From Trissonchulus latispiculum (Eukaryota > Nematoda > Enoplea > Enoplida > Ironidae): 64,000 nt of DNA. Location of the stretch: assembly GCA_030248195.1 (NCBI GenBank), contig JASAND010030450.1, positions 62,001 to 126,000 of the forward strand. The letters run 5' to 3'. Below the pieces are notes generated by a model. The model did no database searches and was not told where the DNA came from. It was given only the letters and a program-made list of their open reading frames with translations. The position numbers and the translations under genes were made by a program. Each line of letters begins with the position of its first letter. The first letter of the stretch is position 1. Positions 46,470 to 60,754 of the stretch are shown piece after piece.

Positions 46470-47883
46470 AATGGCGACCGTGAACAGTTTGAGTCTGTCT
46501 GGTTGACCATCACTTCCCGACGAAAATCTCGAATTTTTCAAATTTTCGAAATTTATTACGAAATCGATATTTTTGATTTTTCTTATTTATTTTTAGTTTA
46601 AATTATTAATTTTGATTAGTTTTTATTAGCTTTTGACGTGTTTAATAATTAGTTTTGATTTTTCAAATGATTGAAGATGAGCAAGCCATCAATTAGCTAC
46701 CCTAGTTTGGACTTGAAAACTGTGGTCGGGGGAAACCCCGACTTCAGTTACAACTAACCCCCACCCCAGAAACTTTTGGGGACAGACCCCCCCCACTCCG
46801 GGAATCCACTTGGAAAATTTTGGGGACCCCCTACGAATTTTTGAGCCGTTTTTGGGTACTTTTTGATCACCGCCACCCTCCCCCCCTCAGGGCTCCGGTT
46901 CCACATCAGCATTTTTGTGGGAGAATTGAGTTGAGAGATGAAGGGTTCACTTTTTGGTGAACACAACACCAATCAAATTATAGGCTAGGTAAATTAATAA
47001 ATTTATTTAACTATAATTTAAGCAGCAATGCCTACCTGGTTGACTCCCAGGGCTGCTATAAAAGCCATTTAAATTATTATAATTTAGGGTCTTAAACTGT
47101 GAATTTCAGGTCCCCCCGTTCAAATTTTTTAAATTTTGAGCTAGATTGCCTCAATATAGGCTCCCCCACCTAGTATTTACACGCGCTTACTGAATTTTTA
47201 GTTTAGGGATATTTTTGGTCCACTCCTAAGGACCCCATTTTCAAAATTTTTTTGAGTCCAAAAACTTTTTTGGACCCCCCTTCTAAAATTTGCTATAGTG
47301 GTCAGAAAAGAATTCTCCGTGCTTTTCTGTACCCCCCAGTAGGAATTTTCAAAATTTAAATTGACAGAATTTTTTCTAGGACCCCCATTTTTATTTTGAA
47401 CTGTCGATTCCGTACGTAAAGATCGAATATTCGTAGGGCTAGATTTTTCTATAAAAGCTATTTGAAATCCGATTTTTGGTCATTTTTGCACCATTAGGTC
47501 GTAAACAAACTAAATGATAAACGTGCCCCCCCATCAAAATTTCGATTTCGGTTCAAAAAAGGTAAAAATCGATTTCGACCCAAAATCGCCAATTTTGACC
47601 CAAAAATCGACGAAAAATTTAATTTTGGCCGGTTTTTATAGTTTCAAGGGCTAATAACGATTGGATAACATCAAGCCGTAGAATCGTTTGTTGAGTCTTT
47701 TGCCACGATTCTATCATATTTCCAGTGATTTTTCGTCGATTTGACATTTTTTGTTGTTGTGACCCAATAGCTGACTTTTGATCATTCCATCTTTTGAGCA
47801 GATATTTGAAGTTTTTGTTTTGGAATACCATCTACGACCTCAACTAAAGGCGTAGATAAATTGTACGAGTCTCTTCTGACATT
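46470..47883 (+). other. Retroelement leader, C/T-rich in places
   Basis: Non-coding region between the LTR and the gag remnant. It is full of GGACCCCCC and AAATTTT blocks (46740-47600). A degenerate AAAATCGATTT-type word recurs near 47500-47620. Confidence 0.4.
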
Positions 47884-48420
47884 TTGCGACTATTTTCCTT
47901 GTTTTTGGACGATTTTTTCCAGTTTTTGCGAAAAATTTCGACAATCGATAATTCTGCGCAAGAGCGTTTGCAAAGGCATACAGAAAATTGGGATAATCTT
48001 TTTGATCAAATCGCTGATTTACGCGCTCAAATCTTTACTGTGGTAACTGGAGCTCAGCATCGTCAGCATTTGCAAGATATGGCGGATATCAAAACCTATA
48101 TTGCGCTTTTTAAGAGCGTAAGTCCCTACAACGGTAGAGAAACTACGCTGACCCCGGAGGAACGGATCACAAGTTTTGAGGCAATTATCCGTGCTCACGA
48201 CATCTCTGAGGAAAAGAAATGCTCCCTATTGCTAGCCAAAATTAGGAAGCTGTCCTTCATCGACTTTCTTCTCTTGGAGTTCCAGATACGTATGAAGAAT
48301 TGGTCAAACTTTTGAAGCTTTTGTACGAACCTGTGACAAGGACAGCGGCTGAGCATACGAGCAATTTCTATGTACGTATTCAAAAGGAGGATGAAAAGGT
48401 ACAAGAGGGACGCGTAACGT
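47884..48420 (+). pseudogene. Retrotransposon gag remnant
   Basis: The frame has ADIKTYIALFKSVSPYNG, TLTPEERITSFEAIIRAHD and SEEKKCSLLLAKI, the F.G....P..WI..FE......W.....K...L...L pattern of gypsy-type gag. A frame change near 48250 moves to a continuation resembling YEELVKLLKLLYEP. No nucleocapsid or pol follows. Confidence 0.55.
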
Positions 48421-50560
48421 AACTGGTTGTTCGACCTGATGAGGTGATATTTGGGATTTGATCCTAAATTGGCTTGGGCATAGCAGGATCCATTTTTTCC
48501 AAACTTTTTCTCATGTCTAACGTCCGTTCCATCAAAAACTTGTTCAAAAAAATAGAGAACTAGCATCCGTTCATAGCTCCTTCTAGCGTTATAGGCTGTA
48601 CGACATCACGAGATTACATATGTGAACGATACGTCCCTTTATGAGTGTGGAAGTCGGAGGTTCCACTTTTTCTGGGCAATATTTGGCATGCATATAGCTA
48701 ATACAGCTAGAAAAGAGCACAGACAAAATCCCGACTCGATTTTTTTATACAAAACGATTTTTTAGCAAAAAAGCATGCAAAAGCGTGTACTCAATATACC
48801 CTCATATGATCCTGTTTTGTAATTTTACTTAAGATGGTGAAAGTGAAATTACACATAGGTTAGCACAAACAAAGGCACAATAGTAGACCTTGTTTATGAT
48901 ATGGAACTCATGGGTTGATGCTCTTTAGCACATTAATAAATAGGCCAAAACTGATATCTGAACCACGCCTGTGTGGGAACCAAAACAGCTCAAATTGTAC
49001 CGCGTATATATCGAAATTGAACCTGCACCAAAACTGAACCGAAAAGGCTGAACCAAATTCCTTCAGATTTTGCCATGTGAATACAATGCATAAACTCTAC
49101 AAATGAGCAAAGTATAATTGAAATTAATGTTTTGACCCATCGCGCTGAAGTCGGCATGTACCAGAAACTGACTGATATATATATATATACCCAGCAGAAA
49201 AATGGTTCGTTCGTTCATGTATGCAAAACTAACTGTTTAAATTTCTTTGATTGAGGTTCTTTCTTACGTGAGGTATAGCTTGGATGACGAAGGAAAATTT
49301 TGAACGCGGCTGTTGATATATTTGCCAATTTTATTTGTTACAAATAATGCAGCATAAATAAAAATAAATAAGTTGCAGCATTTACCGTAGCCACGAAGGT
49401 TATTATTTTAAAGGCATTTCATAATAATACAGGAGCTAGTTCTAGAGCAAATTGAAACCTTAAAATATTTGAGAATTTACATGGCTGGATGAAGCACGAA
49501 GATTTTTTGGATTTTAGCCTGTACATGTTTCAATTCAACTAATTTGGGAGTGGGAGCGGAGAGTGGTGGGCTGGTAATTAACCGCGACTACCTTGTGGAG
49601 AAGGAATGCTTAAATGCCGTTTCACAGTACTACGCAAACCACTAGTACATTCTAGGTACGTGTACGGTACGGTACGGTACGTGTTCTAGGTAACTGTACG
49701 GAAACAGCATTAAAACCCACCATTTGCTATAGTTGAGTCGACTTGGCTAGTCATAGTAGTAATACTCGATTATAGTAGTAATTTCAATTCAACTAGCTTT
49801 ATACTATTTGAGTGTATAAAATGTAATAGATCAGCATTTGGAAAGAAATTGTAAGGAATAATTATATGACTGGTATTCTGCTTCTGGCAGGCATGGCGTT
49901 GAATTCTTCCGACGGGAAATTGTAACTTGGTCCCTGCGGGCGCCGTAAAGGATGCCTTCTTCGTTTCGCCACACCTGTCCGGTTGAGGATTGTAGAAGGA
50001 TTATTTGCAATGGAGGCTTTGCCTAAACACTGAGTAGACTCACAATATACAGATTATCACGTTTACTGTGTATTATAAACGCAAGTAAATCCTGGAAAAT
50101 TTGAATACCAGAAGCAATCTTCTCTCAGCATCTTAAAAATATTTTTATTGTTTAGTATTGTTGACGTTCCATATCTTAATGAGCTTACCCAACTTAAGGC
50201 TTTTGACTTATTACTAAGATTGTATTGAAGTAATGATTAGTTTCAAATAATTACTTAGCAGACAATCGCTAAATGTTGATTGGAAATACCTCTGTTGGCA
50301 GGTGCTTCGCTGACTGATCGCCTGTCGCGGTTAAATCGGACTCCTCTCTAAATCCGACAATAGACCGATAACTAATTCTGGTAATCATACATAGTTTACT
50401 TATTTCATTTTCAGGGACAAAACATTTGATTCAAACTTGCTGCCGAAAAGGAATCACGAAGACATTTGGATGTGTATTAGTAAATATCCAATTGTTGGAT
50501 TAATGACCGATATTGAATTGAAAGGAATAATTATTTCGCGCACCGAATGTGAAGTACGCA
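48421..50560. other. Intergenic stretch downstream of the kinesin gene
   Basis: No gene recognised. A short GTACG tandem lies at about 49659-49682 and an AT run at 49174-49190. No canonical AATAAA was found close after the kinesin stop on the minus strand. Confidence 0.4.
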
Positions 50561-50707
50561 CTAATCACTACGTACGACTGACATAGAATCTGTTACCCGT
50601 GATCTCGCTGAGTTTCTACGACTACGACTCTCAGAGGTCCGGCGAACGTTGCTTCTTCTCGGTTGCTGGGATCGCCCTCTAGTTGCAGAAGCTGCAGGAG
50701 CGTCTCT
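50561..50707 (-). CDS. KIF19: KIF19 terminal exon, Arg/Ser-rich
   Basis: 147 bases after TTTATTTAG, phase 0, to a TAG at 50563-50561. Encodes [18 protein letters not shown] and [11 protein letters not shown], ending SMSVVRSD. The net positive, Ser/Arg-rich end fits a microtubule-binding kinesin-8 tail. Confidence 0.75.
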   Translation of the reverse strand, partial: RDAPAASATRGRSQQPRRSNVRRTSESRSRRNSARSRVTDSMSVVRSD

Positions 50708-53700
50708 CTAAATAAATGTAATTTGTATGGCTGAAATGCAGTTACTAAATGGCAAACACACAAGAAGGCACGATGCCATGCTAGTGAAGGTTTCTACAAG
50801 TACATGATAGGAATCATACAGGTGAAGCCTTAAGAAATCTTCCGGGTGGTGTTCTGGCTCGTCTTTCGCGTCCATCATATGGAGTTCTGTCAGAGCGAGT
50901 ACGAATAACTGAATCGTCGACCGTATAAGTATGACCACTGCCACCAATTACTGGCAACGTCAGTCTAAATTACAAAATCTAGTCGGGAGTTGGTAATAAC
51001 AAAATGACTAATCAGCTGACTTAAATACAGGAAGTATCAATTAGAATTTCACATACGATGACACCTAATTTTAAAAAACAAGGCAGACTATAAATCTGCC
51101 GAATAAAAATTGCCTCATGGAATTTGCCAAGCATACAAGCTAATTGTTTAATCCTAAAGCGATATTCCGCTGCACTACTACAGATTCCAGAATGTCAAAC
51201 ATAGGATAATTCGGTACAGGCGCTCCAATCTAGCCCCCTGGCTTGGGCAAGTACATGACCTACCATTGCCATTGGGAAAAGTTAAGGAAACCTTGGACAA
51301 AACGCAGGCAAATTGACTAAAGAAATAGGTTAGTGCACTAAAAGGATTCAAAGGAATTTTTCAACTAAGCCTCACAGTCTTCCAGAAAACGAAATAAAAT
51401 TCGAAAAATATTTGGTAAAAATAAGGAAACTTTCTTCAATATTTTTGAACAAAACGAGAATTTTTGTCTTTGTTAACGTCACAATGAGGTACGTCGATTT
51501 ATGTTTAATACGGTTTCGTTCATAATTTACGGTTTCGTTAATATGTTAATATTAAATGTTTAATAAACTTTCGTTCAAATTAAAAGCCCCTCAAAATGTT
51601 TCAGACACCAGCCCGATGATCCGATCCTATGATAATGTATGATATTAAACACTTTATCTCTCAACATTAGAAAGGCATAAGGGTCTCTCACTGGTGTCGA
51701 CCCGGTGGAGAGACTCCGGTGCTGACGGGGGAAAATTCAGCAAAATTTTGTAAATTTTAACAGTTTTGGCAAACATTTTGGAATTTTTGGAAACAGAAAA
51801 ATAGGTTAAATTGTTACAAATCTTTTGTTGCTTCATTGATTTAATTAAAAACAACAACAGTAATTTTGTGTATTCCTGAAATAATAGCAAAATCAGAATG
51901 AAAGATAAAGAAAGTGTCCAGGTTTTGGAATCTTAATAAACTTTTCTTCTATTTGCAGAAATTTCTTTCTTCCAGCAGCCAAAACCAACGTTTACCATGT
52001 CGCACAAAGGCTCACAAAAAGGATTCCAGTTTTAACTGTATATATATCCCTCGAATCCACAATACACAAAAACGAACATTTATATTGATTTGTGGTTACT
52101 GTGTTGGAGGCTGTGCTGTAGGTATTCAAAAACATTTTACAAATATTTTGGACATATAAGCAACACACGTTCTTAGCAAAAACAAGAAACTCGTAGTTAA
52201 TTTATTTTACGGTTTCTAAATTCAAAGCTCTCAATCAAGCTTTTAAACTTAAGCTTAAAATTTAATAAGAAAGAAGATGAAAGTCATGTACCACCGAAGA
52301 TCAGAAAAAGTAGGACATTCGGTGCGTTGAACGCACGACATTTTGCGCACTAGGCACACGCTCTGACAATACGACGGCACATTGGCAGATCAATGCACAG
52401 CCCGTGACTTTAAAAGACTACGACCTAAAATTTTTCGGCCATCGCCATCGTCCAAAACTATAGGCCACCAAAACCTTCACATTTAATATAAAGAAGGCAT
52501 AATCATCTGTACTCTATGGCTTTTGTGAAGAAGAACACAACTGTATCGCGCCTTAGGCGCGAACTTTTTTAAGGAAAATCACGGTTTTTACTTAAAATTA
52601 GGTGCAATTTCAAAAACTGCTTTGTTTCAAAGCTTAAGAGATGACATTAGCTATGGCTTATAAACAAACCTAGCTCCAAAAATCGGCCCGCAATAACCCG
52701 CGCGGGCCGCTGCGGGTAGTAAATTTCGGCCCGCCCCGGCCCGCCCCTCGGGTACCCGCCCCGCCCCGGCCCGCCCCTCGGGTACCCGCCCCGCCCCGCG
52801 GGTATCCGCGGCCCGCGTCCAACTCTGTGGCATCCTGTGACGACAAATGAAATTCTATGTAATCTGAGCCCAGTTCTTTCTTTTGGGTAACAGCAAACAT
52901 ACTAAAAACGGGCCCGGGCCGGGCCGGGCCGGGCCGGGCCTACCTTTTTAGCTTACGGGCCAGGCCGGGCCGAGCCGGACCGAGCAGAAATTTTCACGGG
53001 CCGGGAGGGCCGGCCTGAAAATTCAGGCCCGTGAAGGTCTCTAGCCAGGAACGTTACAGTCAAAGGGTAGTATGAAAGACAAGAATCATCGTATAGAGCA
53101 GCGAAAGTGACCTAATCTGCAAAACTCCACCAGTGGGTTTATAAAAACTTTTTAAACGACAGTACCTCTCGTTTAATCTTTCACCAGAGCTGTTTGCAAT
53201 TTCCTGGTCTGTCTTCATCTGTTGGAGCTCGGCATATGTCATCGTTTTCGCAAGGTCCTGCTGTCTGCAAAATATGTAAATTTCTGTTAAAGTTGCAGAA
53301 ACTTATCAAAAACCTATCAAAACTTATCAGAAACTTATCAAAAATTCTAACAACGTTATGAGAGAATGGGCGAATGAATGACAGTCAGCAAAATATACTT
53401 GCTGCATAGATGACAAGTCTTACTGTTGTAAGATGTATCAAATGTTTAAACAAATACTGTAGCCTGAATTTGTGTCGACGGACATTTTCTTAAACCCAGC
53501 AAGCTCGGCGAAGGGATAACATACTTTACCAACGATAATTGAAAATTTTATTGAAAATTCTATTGAAAATAGTTTTGTAACTTTTGCGACTAAAGCTGAT
53601 GACAGTAGGACAGACAGATAATGGAATTTAAGACCCATACTTTTCTTTGGATTTTTCAAGGTAAAGGCGATTCCATGATTTCAACCCAATCGATGTTGCC

Positions 53701-56700
53701 TAAATAAAAGTTAATTATAAAGCATTATTTGAAATGAATAAAATTGCCAAAGGTAATACACAAGAAAGCCTGTAAACTTCCACAAAGGATCGCGAAATTC
53801 GCAGAACTTACTTGTTTGCTTAAAGGTAAAAGATGAATGTGTGCTTGACTTCGAACGATTTGATAACTGTTGTACAAATTGTGCAGTGAGCCCGTATAGG
53901 TTGTTCCTAAAACAATATATAAAGTATGTCGTGTACCATGATAACGTTTACAACTGCCAGAACACGCAGGAGTTGGTACTGTGCCGAAACGTATGGTCGA
54001 AGATTATCTGTATCTGCCTTTTCGTCAAGTCCAGTGTATTCCAACTTTTCTATTACGCTGGCTTTAGCAAACGTAAGACATATTTAATGGATTATAACAT
54101 AAACTTGGTGGTTGGCACAATTATTCGGAGTGCGCTATTTTTGTGCATCCAACTAGGAAACATATCATTGTAAGTTAAGCTTTGCACGCATATTACTATT
54201 ACTATTACAGCAACGTACACACAAAATCGCAGCTTAAGAAAGCATGACTTAAGAAGTTCGGTCTCACGGTAGCCGCAAACTCTGAAACGTATCTAACCTC
54301 ACTAGGTGGCCTGTCGCCGTTTCGAACCATTCTACAAAGTACTGTTGCTCCTTGAAGTGAATGCGGAATGTAATCATCACAAAGGTAAAATGAGGCGGGC
54401 AGACGAGTAGGTACAAACAGACTTTGTTCTAATGCTTTTTTCCAGTGACTGCTTAATTAAGTGACTGATAGAGGAAAAGCAAGTCATAGCCGACGTGTAG
54501 CTACAACGATGAGGGAATGTATCTCAGTGTGCAAGCAATAGTGCATTTTTTATAAGCCGTGCTATTGAAGATTGAGCCAATTTTACGCATTTGAATTTAA
54601 CAAATTAACAATTTAACAGCTTAAAAATTGAATAAACTGAACAACATAGCAAAATTTTTCTGTTGTAGGAAAGAAACGTAAATTCCACAGATATGTACAT
54701 AGTGTTAGGAGTCGTGCTACAATATAAGTAATTAATTTTACAGGCGCGTATGCGAAACAGTAGTCACAGGAGACACTACGTACATAGGACAACTTTTTTA
54801 TTACGCTGGCTTTAGCAAAGGTAAGACATATTTAATCTACCACACCTGTTCAGACCCGAAAAAACAAAACAACTTAAAGCACTTCTTGACGATTGATTTG
54901 CATATATGTTTTGTCAATATTCAATATTGAAAACGACACAGGAATTGCTCACTGGTTTTGATTATATGGGCTTAGGTTCGTTACCGTGTGAACTATTTTC
55001 TGATATTCTCTTGATTTCCATTTAAATTTACTCAAAACGCAGTGTTATCTTTATGAACGATAAATGAAAAATTGTACTCTTGTGTAGGAACCTCGGTTCC
55101 TTAGCTAAATTGGTCCGCCATTGAAATTCAGTGCAAAGTCACTCTCGCTTGAAGTTTGAGGAAATACGGTGGGGTTTTTGTCTCTGCTTTCTCGCATTTT
55201 ACGACCGTCCATCCATTGTTGGGAATCTTTGGGGAGGACCCCCACGTCTCCCGTGGCCCTTTGGTTTGTTGTTTTGTCTTTTCTTTTCATATTTTGTCAG
55301 TATTTGTTTGTAAACCTTTTTGTCTTTGGAACTATAAGTTGTTTTCTCTTCACCTTTGTGAAATTTATAATTTTGTCTACAGAAAAGTAAACTCACGGTA
55401 CCGAATTTGGACTGCCGGCGCCTGCTGTAGTTGTTTAGGAACTAGCGAGTTTAGGGACGAGGTTTGACATGCGCACACTCACGAACCTAGTAGTCTTCTT
55501 CTGAGTTTAAATTCACCCTTTACTGGCAACAGCCAAATTCTTTACAACCGCTTACATCATCGTATGAGTAAACGTCGTTCAAACTTGATGTTAAGAAAAA
55601 GAATTACATAAAAACATAAATAAAGCAGCATAAAACATCGCAAATAATCTACCACAGCTACCTTCCAACAAAGCATGCTGTTCAGCAATGAGTTTATCGC
55701 ACACACGACTATATTTCTGTAATGTTCTCATAGCATGATCCTGCCGCACTAACTTTCGATTCTTCAACACATTGTCTGATTCCAAGACCAACTCTGAAGA
55801 ACAGTTAAAAGAAGCGTTAGAAAAAGTTTTCTGTAAATTTCCGTCATTTCTATAATCTTCCATTTCAGTCACGTCAAAAATATTAATAAATCGTATAACA
55901 AGGACCTGTCAGATTGCAAACGTTTACCAGTAAGCATGTATAAAACTTACTTTCAGTTTCCAAAGTATAAATATTACGGAGAAACAATAATAAATCTTTG
56001 CTCATTTCAATGGAATCAGCATTCTTGGTCATTTCCTGAAAAATTCTATGAAGACATTTTCCTGCTTCCAAGCGCGCATAAACATGACTACTTCCAATTA
56101 ATTCGCCCCCTGCTAACAATTGGAATTAATATGCTGCTTGTATTAATAGTATTTGTATTTATTTGTTCTTATCTTGCATTTATTACTGTATGGTACATGT
56201 TTAATGCTAGCTTATATACTTATATATGTAGTTCTATGTATTGTGCGCTTTCATTATTGACCATTTCAGTCAACTTTCTAAGTCTGCCTGGTGTTCACTT
56301 ATCAACTGGTGCATAACTCAGCAAAGTCATAACCACAACAAGAGTATGCTTACTGCATAAATTGAACGAAGTCTAGCATCATTTTTCTCCATATCTCTTT
56401 CAATGCCATCCCTTTGATCCATAAGTTCATTTAAATTGGCCTCCATAGCGTTCACTTCATCTCTCAAATTTCTAATCCTAGCAGGATCACTGTTTGGATC
56501 ACCAGTGAAACTATCTAAAACTCATTCATACTCAAAAACGTATTTAGTTGACTCTATTTGAGAGCTCTGAAAACGTTTAATATATAAAGCAAGCCCCTTA
56601 CCAAATGAATAATATTTTATGCTTTTCCAACTGCTTTTATTCTGTGATTTGAGACGCGTACTACTGCAATTCCCCTGACTCTGAAATTTTGTGTGAATGA

Positions 56701-59700
56701 TCTTACCTCGAAAGGCCCTGGCAGATTCATTTCGTTTGCGTTCAGCCCATCTGAAACATTACATGTTTTTTGTAAAAGGTTTGTTGAGTATGAGTGATAA
56801 GTCATTTTGAATTTAATTCCATTTATTGAGGTGTGCAAATTTCCCTACATTCTGTTTTTGCCAAGGCATAATAATATAATCCAGACAGAGATTAAGCGAC
56901 ATTGTGTATTTAATGACAAAATACCGGCAAGATCTAGCCATAGCTATCAAAAAAGTCAAACTAACGCTTGAAGCAATGTATCTTTAGCTGATAGATTGAG
57001 AGCCAGTTCATAAGCTGTGTCATTTATTTCCATCAATTGATGTCTGAAAAGGAACGTCAATTGAGAAAGAACTGCTAGTTTTAAAAATGTTTAGAGTAGA
57101 ATGGGTAAGCTTCGAACAAATACTCTTTGAGGTCTAAAGGTGGAATCTGACGTCTTAAAACTTTTAACCTGTAAAATAAATTTAATGTACGACAGGAAAG
57201 CCATCTCCATACCGCAGTCCGCGTTGGTCGATTAAGATCGACATTGTATCTTCCTTCAACTTTTTGAACCGCTCGAACGACTGTTTGTTAGCCTGTCTTG
57301 GTGTTTCTTTTTCACTCAGTTTGACTGTTTGAATCATTTTATCACTGAGTTCAATTGCAGGGAGCTTTGGTTGGTCTCTCTTCTCCAAAACTGTCAAATC
57401 ATCTGCAAGATCATGTCAGCTTTATACAACTCACACATTGACTGACATAAGCCACATAGGAATATCAGAATTCATATCAAGCACTAAAATTCTCTGAGAA
57501 ACATGCTTGTATTGTTTGAAAGCTTGCAAACTTATCATTAAGAAACCCATACCTGTCTTCAATTAAATATGAACTATCCAGTGTTTTCTTTTAAAATGAT
57601 TGAACCAACAAAGACAAGTAAGATGGCTTAAACACCCGATTGCACCAAATGTGTTTAAAATCTAATTAGCTAAATTAGATTTTAAACAAATGTTAAATAT
57701 ATTTAAGCAACCAGGGCATTGCACCAACTTAAATATTTTTAAAAGCTGTTTAAAATCTAATTACCTATTGAAACTTAATTAGATTTTAAACATGCCTCAT
57801 ACTATGTTTAAAATCTGTTTAGCCTGAAAATCCAGCAGTTTGCACGTATTATATGAAAGTTTCCACTATAAGCACCATTGTTTTACTTGGGCGACTAATT
57901 TAGTTTGTATATTTACCGATTTAATAAGGAATCTGATAGATTGAAAATTGAGAGAAATTCATTTCCTTGTACAGGCTTGCGTTGCTCAGAAAAATTTTTT
58001 CTTGTGTAAATGCTTACTGATTAAATCCTGGAAAAACTACATTCATAATAGTCAATTACTTTTGCCAAGCTTTTACTAAGATAACAACAGTAGGCTACTA
58101 TGCTTTGTTACCATAAAATAAGCATCATTGCAGAGTTTATGACATTCACGCTAAGGCTTACCTATTAACTAAAAAGCGAAAACTCAAGTTTTGAAAACCG
58201 AATAATTAGATTTTAAGTAGTTTCATACCGTCATGACTTTAGTTCTTTATCATTGGACAGCGCTACAACTTCAAAGTTGCCGCTTGCTGTCTGATAGGCT
58301 GGTTTAGTAACGTGACCCTTAATTAGATTTTAGCTAAACAGATTTTAATTTGAAGTTAACAAGATTTTACGCAAAAACATTTTGGTGCAACGGAAAATGT
58401 GTTTAGTGTTAAAATCTTTCCAGCTAATAAGATTTTAAGATAATTAGATTTTACGTAGAAACATTTGGTGCAATCGGACGAAAATGTCTAAATCCAGCAC
58501 CACCGGATCTTGCGCAAAAGATTTAGGTTAATATAACGCGTGGCGCCTTTTACAGCTGAATACTGTTCAAAAGAATTCAATGCAAGTGCATCGCTAATAT
58601 TGTCATTTACACTAAGATAGGATACAGTTTAAAATTTATTTATTAAAACGCTTAGGAGGTGTTTTTATCTCAGTGTTATCGCATCGCATAATACAAACTG
58701 TTACCCGATAAAGGTGAGTCGATCTTCAATTTATTATTGTTATCAATTTGCGCCCGTAGTAAAGCTACTTCTTTCTTCAGTTCAGAAATGATATTATTGG
58801 CGCCTTGACTCTTTGTCGACAGCATGGCTAAAGTTTCTTCTGTATTTCGTAGTAACTGAAATTACGAAACATAAGTTAATGATGTATTGTTAATACAAAG
58901 TATGAATTATGACGTATTGATAATTAGATCTTAAACAATGGAAATATAGTATAGCTTTATAAAAAATTGCTAATTATGTCAACTGGTTTCAGTTCACTGT
59001 AAACGAGAAGCCATCAATTTCAACTGGCTTACTTTATTTGTTATGTTTTTAGCACGGTTGGCGTACATAAGAGTACTTCGGCTTTCCTCGAAATGAATTG
59101 AAGCTGGACTGATATTTGCTATCATACATGTAATGGCATTCCCTCCAAGACTGTCTTTCAACAAACGGGTCAGCTTACTGTCCCGATAGTTGATGTAACG
59201 AGATCCTTTTTCAGCTAAATATGGGTGGATAATTAAGTTACAATTAATTAATTGTGGCCTTATTCCTGTTTGCTTGTGAGAATGGTTTTGAATCTATATA
59301 TTTGTCCTAAAATGAACTGTTATTCTGAAGTCTAATCCTTTAAAAGTTTTTATGCTGAACGAACAGAAAAAAAAAAGCACAAAGATACTGCAGCCAGATG
59401 ACTAAAAAACTGATGTAAGCCACTGACGAATAACGGATCTGTGCTACATGTAAGTGATGATATCTGTGCAGTATTAGCCGATTATGGATGAAAAGGCATT
59501 TTACAGCTGTCACACTTTATCTTAATCGTTTTCCGGACTGGTCTGGCTTAACGCATGATTTGCAACAAAAAATTTTAGACAAAAATAAAGTCTAATTATC
59601 ATACTCAGTGTGTTGATGACGTTCCCCAGCGCCAAAAGGGAACGGTTGATGTGAGAACCTTCTTTAAGTCTCTGACCATCGCTCTGAATTAGTAAAAGTG

Positions 59701-60715
59701 AATGATTGAACAACAATCCAAAAACTTCTTTTGAACCAGCAGCATTACTTAAGAACGCAGCTGTAAGCAGCGGTAACTATCTGTTCAATTTATAAGCTTA
59801 GAGAGTAAAACTTAATGAAGTGTAAATCTCAGAAGACTAGTAAGCCAGCGACAAAATAATAAATAACAAAAAGGTGATATTGCCCCGCAGCTGAATTCAA
59901 GATGACAATCAGAGCAGACACACTACCTTGGTCATGTTTAGTCTTTCAGACCCAGCAAGATCTATTAAAATTAATTTCCCAAATCGTTTGTCGCGAGCAT
60001 TGGGGTCAGTCATTGTAACGTCAACCTAAACCAAGTGTGAAGCTTTATAGAGCAAGGGTCAATGCAATTTTAGTGAACTCAATTCAATGCATTAATTTTA
60101 GCCCTGGATTTATTTATATCTTTACAACGTTATGAGAATTCAAAACTAACAAGCCGCAAAAGATTTCGAACTTGCTTCGATGTCGAAGATGCTGAGTTTC
60201 GTTTTTAAGGGTTATGAAGTGTAAGATATCAACATTACTTCTTCATGGATTTAGTCGGCATTTCCGACCAGCTTACCTGGTGAGAGCAAAGCTTGCCATC
60301 ACCGCGGGCTCTGCTGGTGAGCCGTAAATTCAATGATAAAATTATTATTTCGGTTTTCCTTAATCCCAAACAGTTTAATTGAGTAGCAAACACAGTAGCC
60401 GTTCTAGAAAACCTATATGGCAAGCTTTACTACTTGAGGTACTAGCAGACGCAAACCTGACGAGATCTTGCAGATTGGAATATATGGTCTATGACATGTG
60501 ATATGTGAAATTGGGATATGTTAGTAAAAACAAAAAATAAGTATCTAGATTTTATACATAAGTGATTACAAGTAAAATTGCATGGCTTCTGGAAGAAGTT
60601 GTATTGACGCTTGTAGACTCGGTTGTTCTCCGTCTGTTTCCCTGTACCAGATGTTCCAGCATCTTAAAAATAGTAATTAATGATATCTTTAATAACTAAC
60701 TAATAACTAACAAAC

Positions 60716-60754
<39 letters not shown>

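Noticed and set aside
52650..53045. Arg/Gly/Ala-rich coding frames and a CpG island promoter
   Set aside because: The GC content comes from repeated GGGCCGGGCC and CCCGCCCCG words, not unique sequence, and it lies inside an intron.
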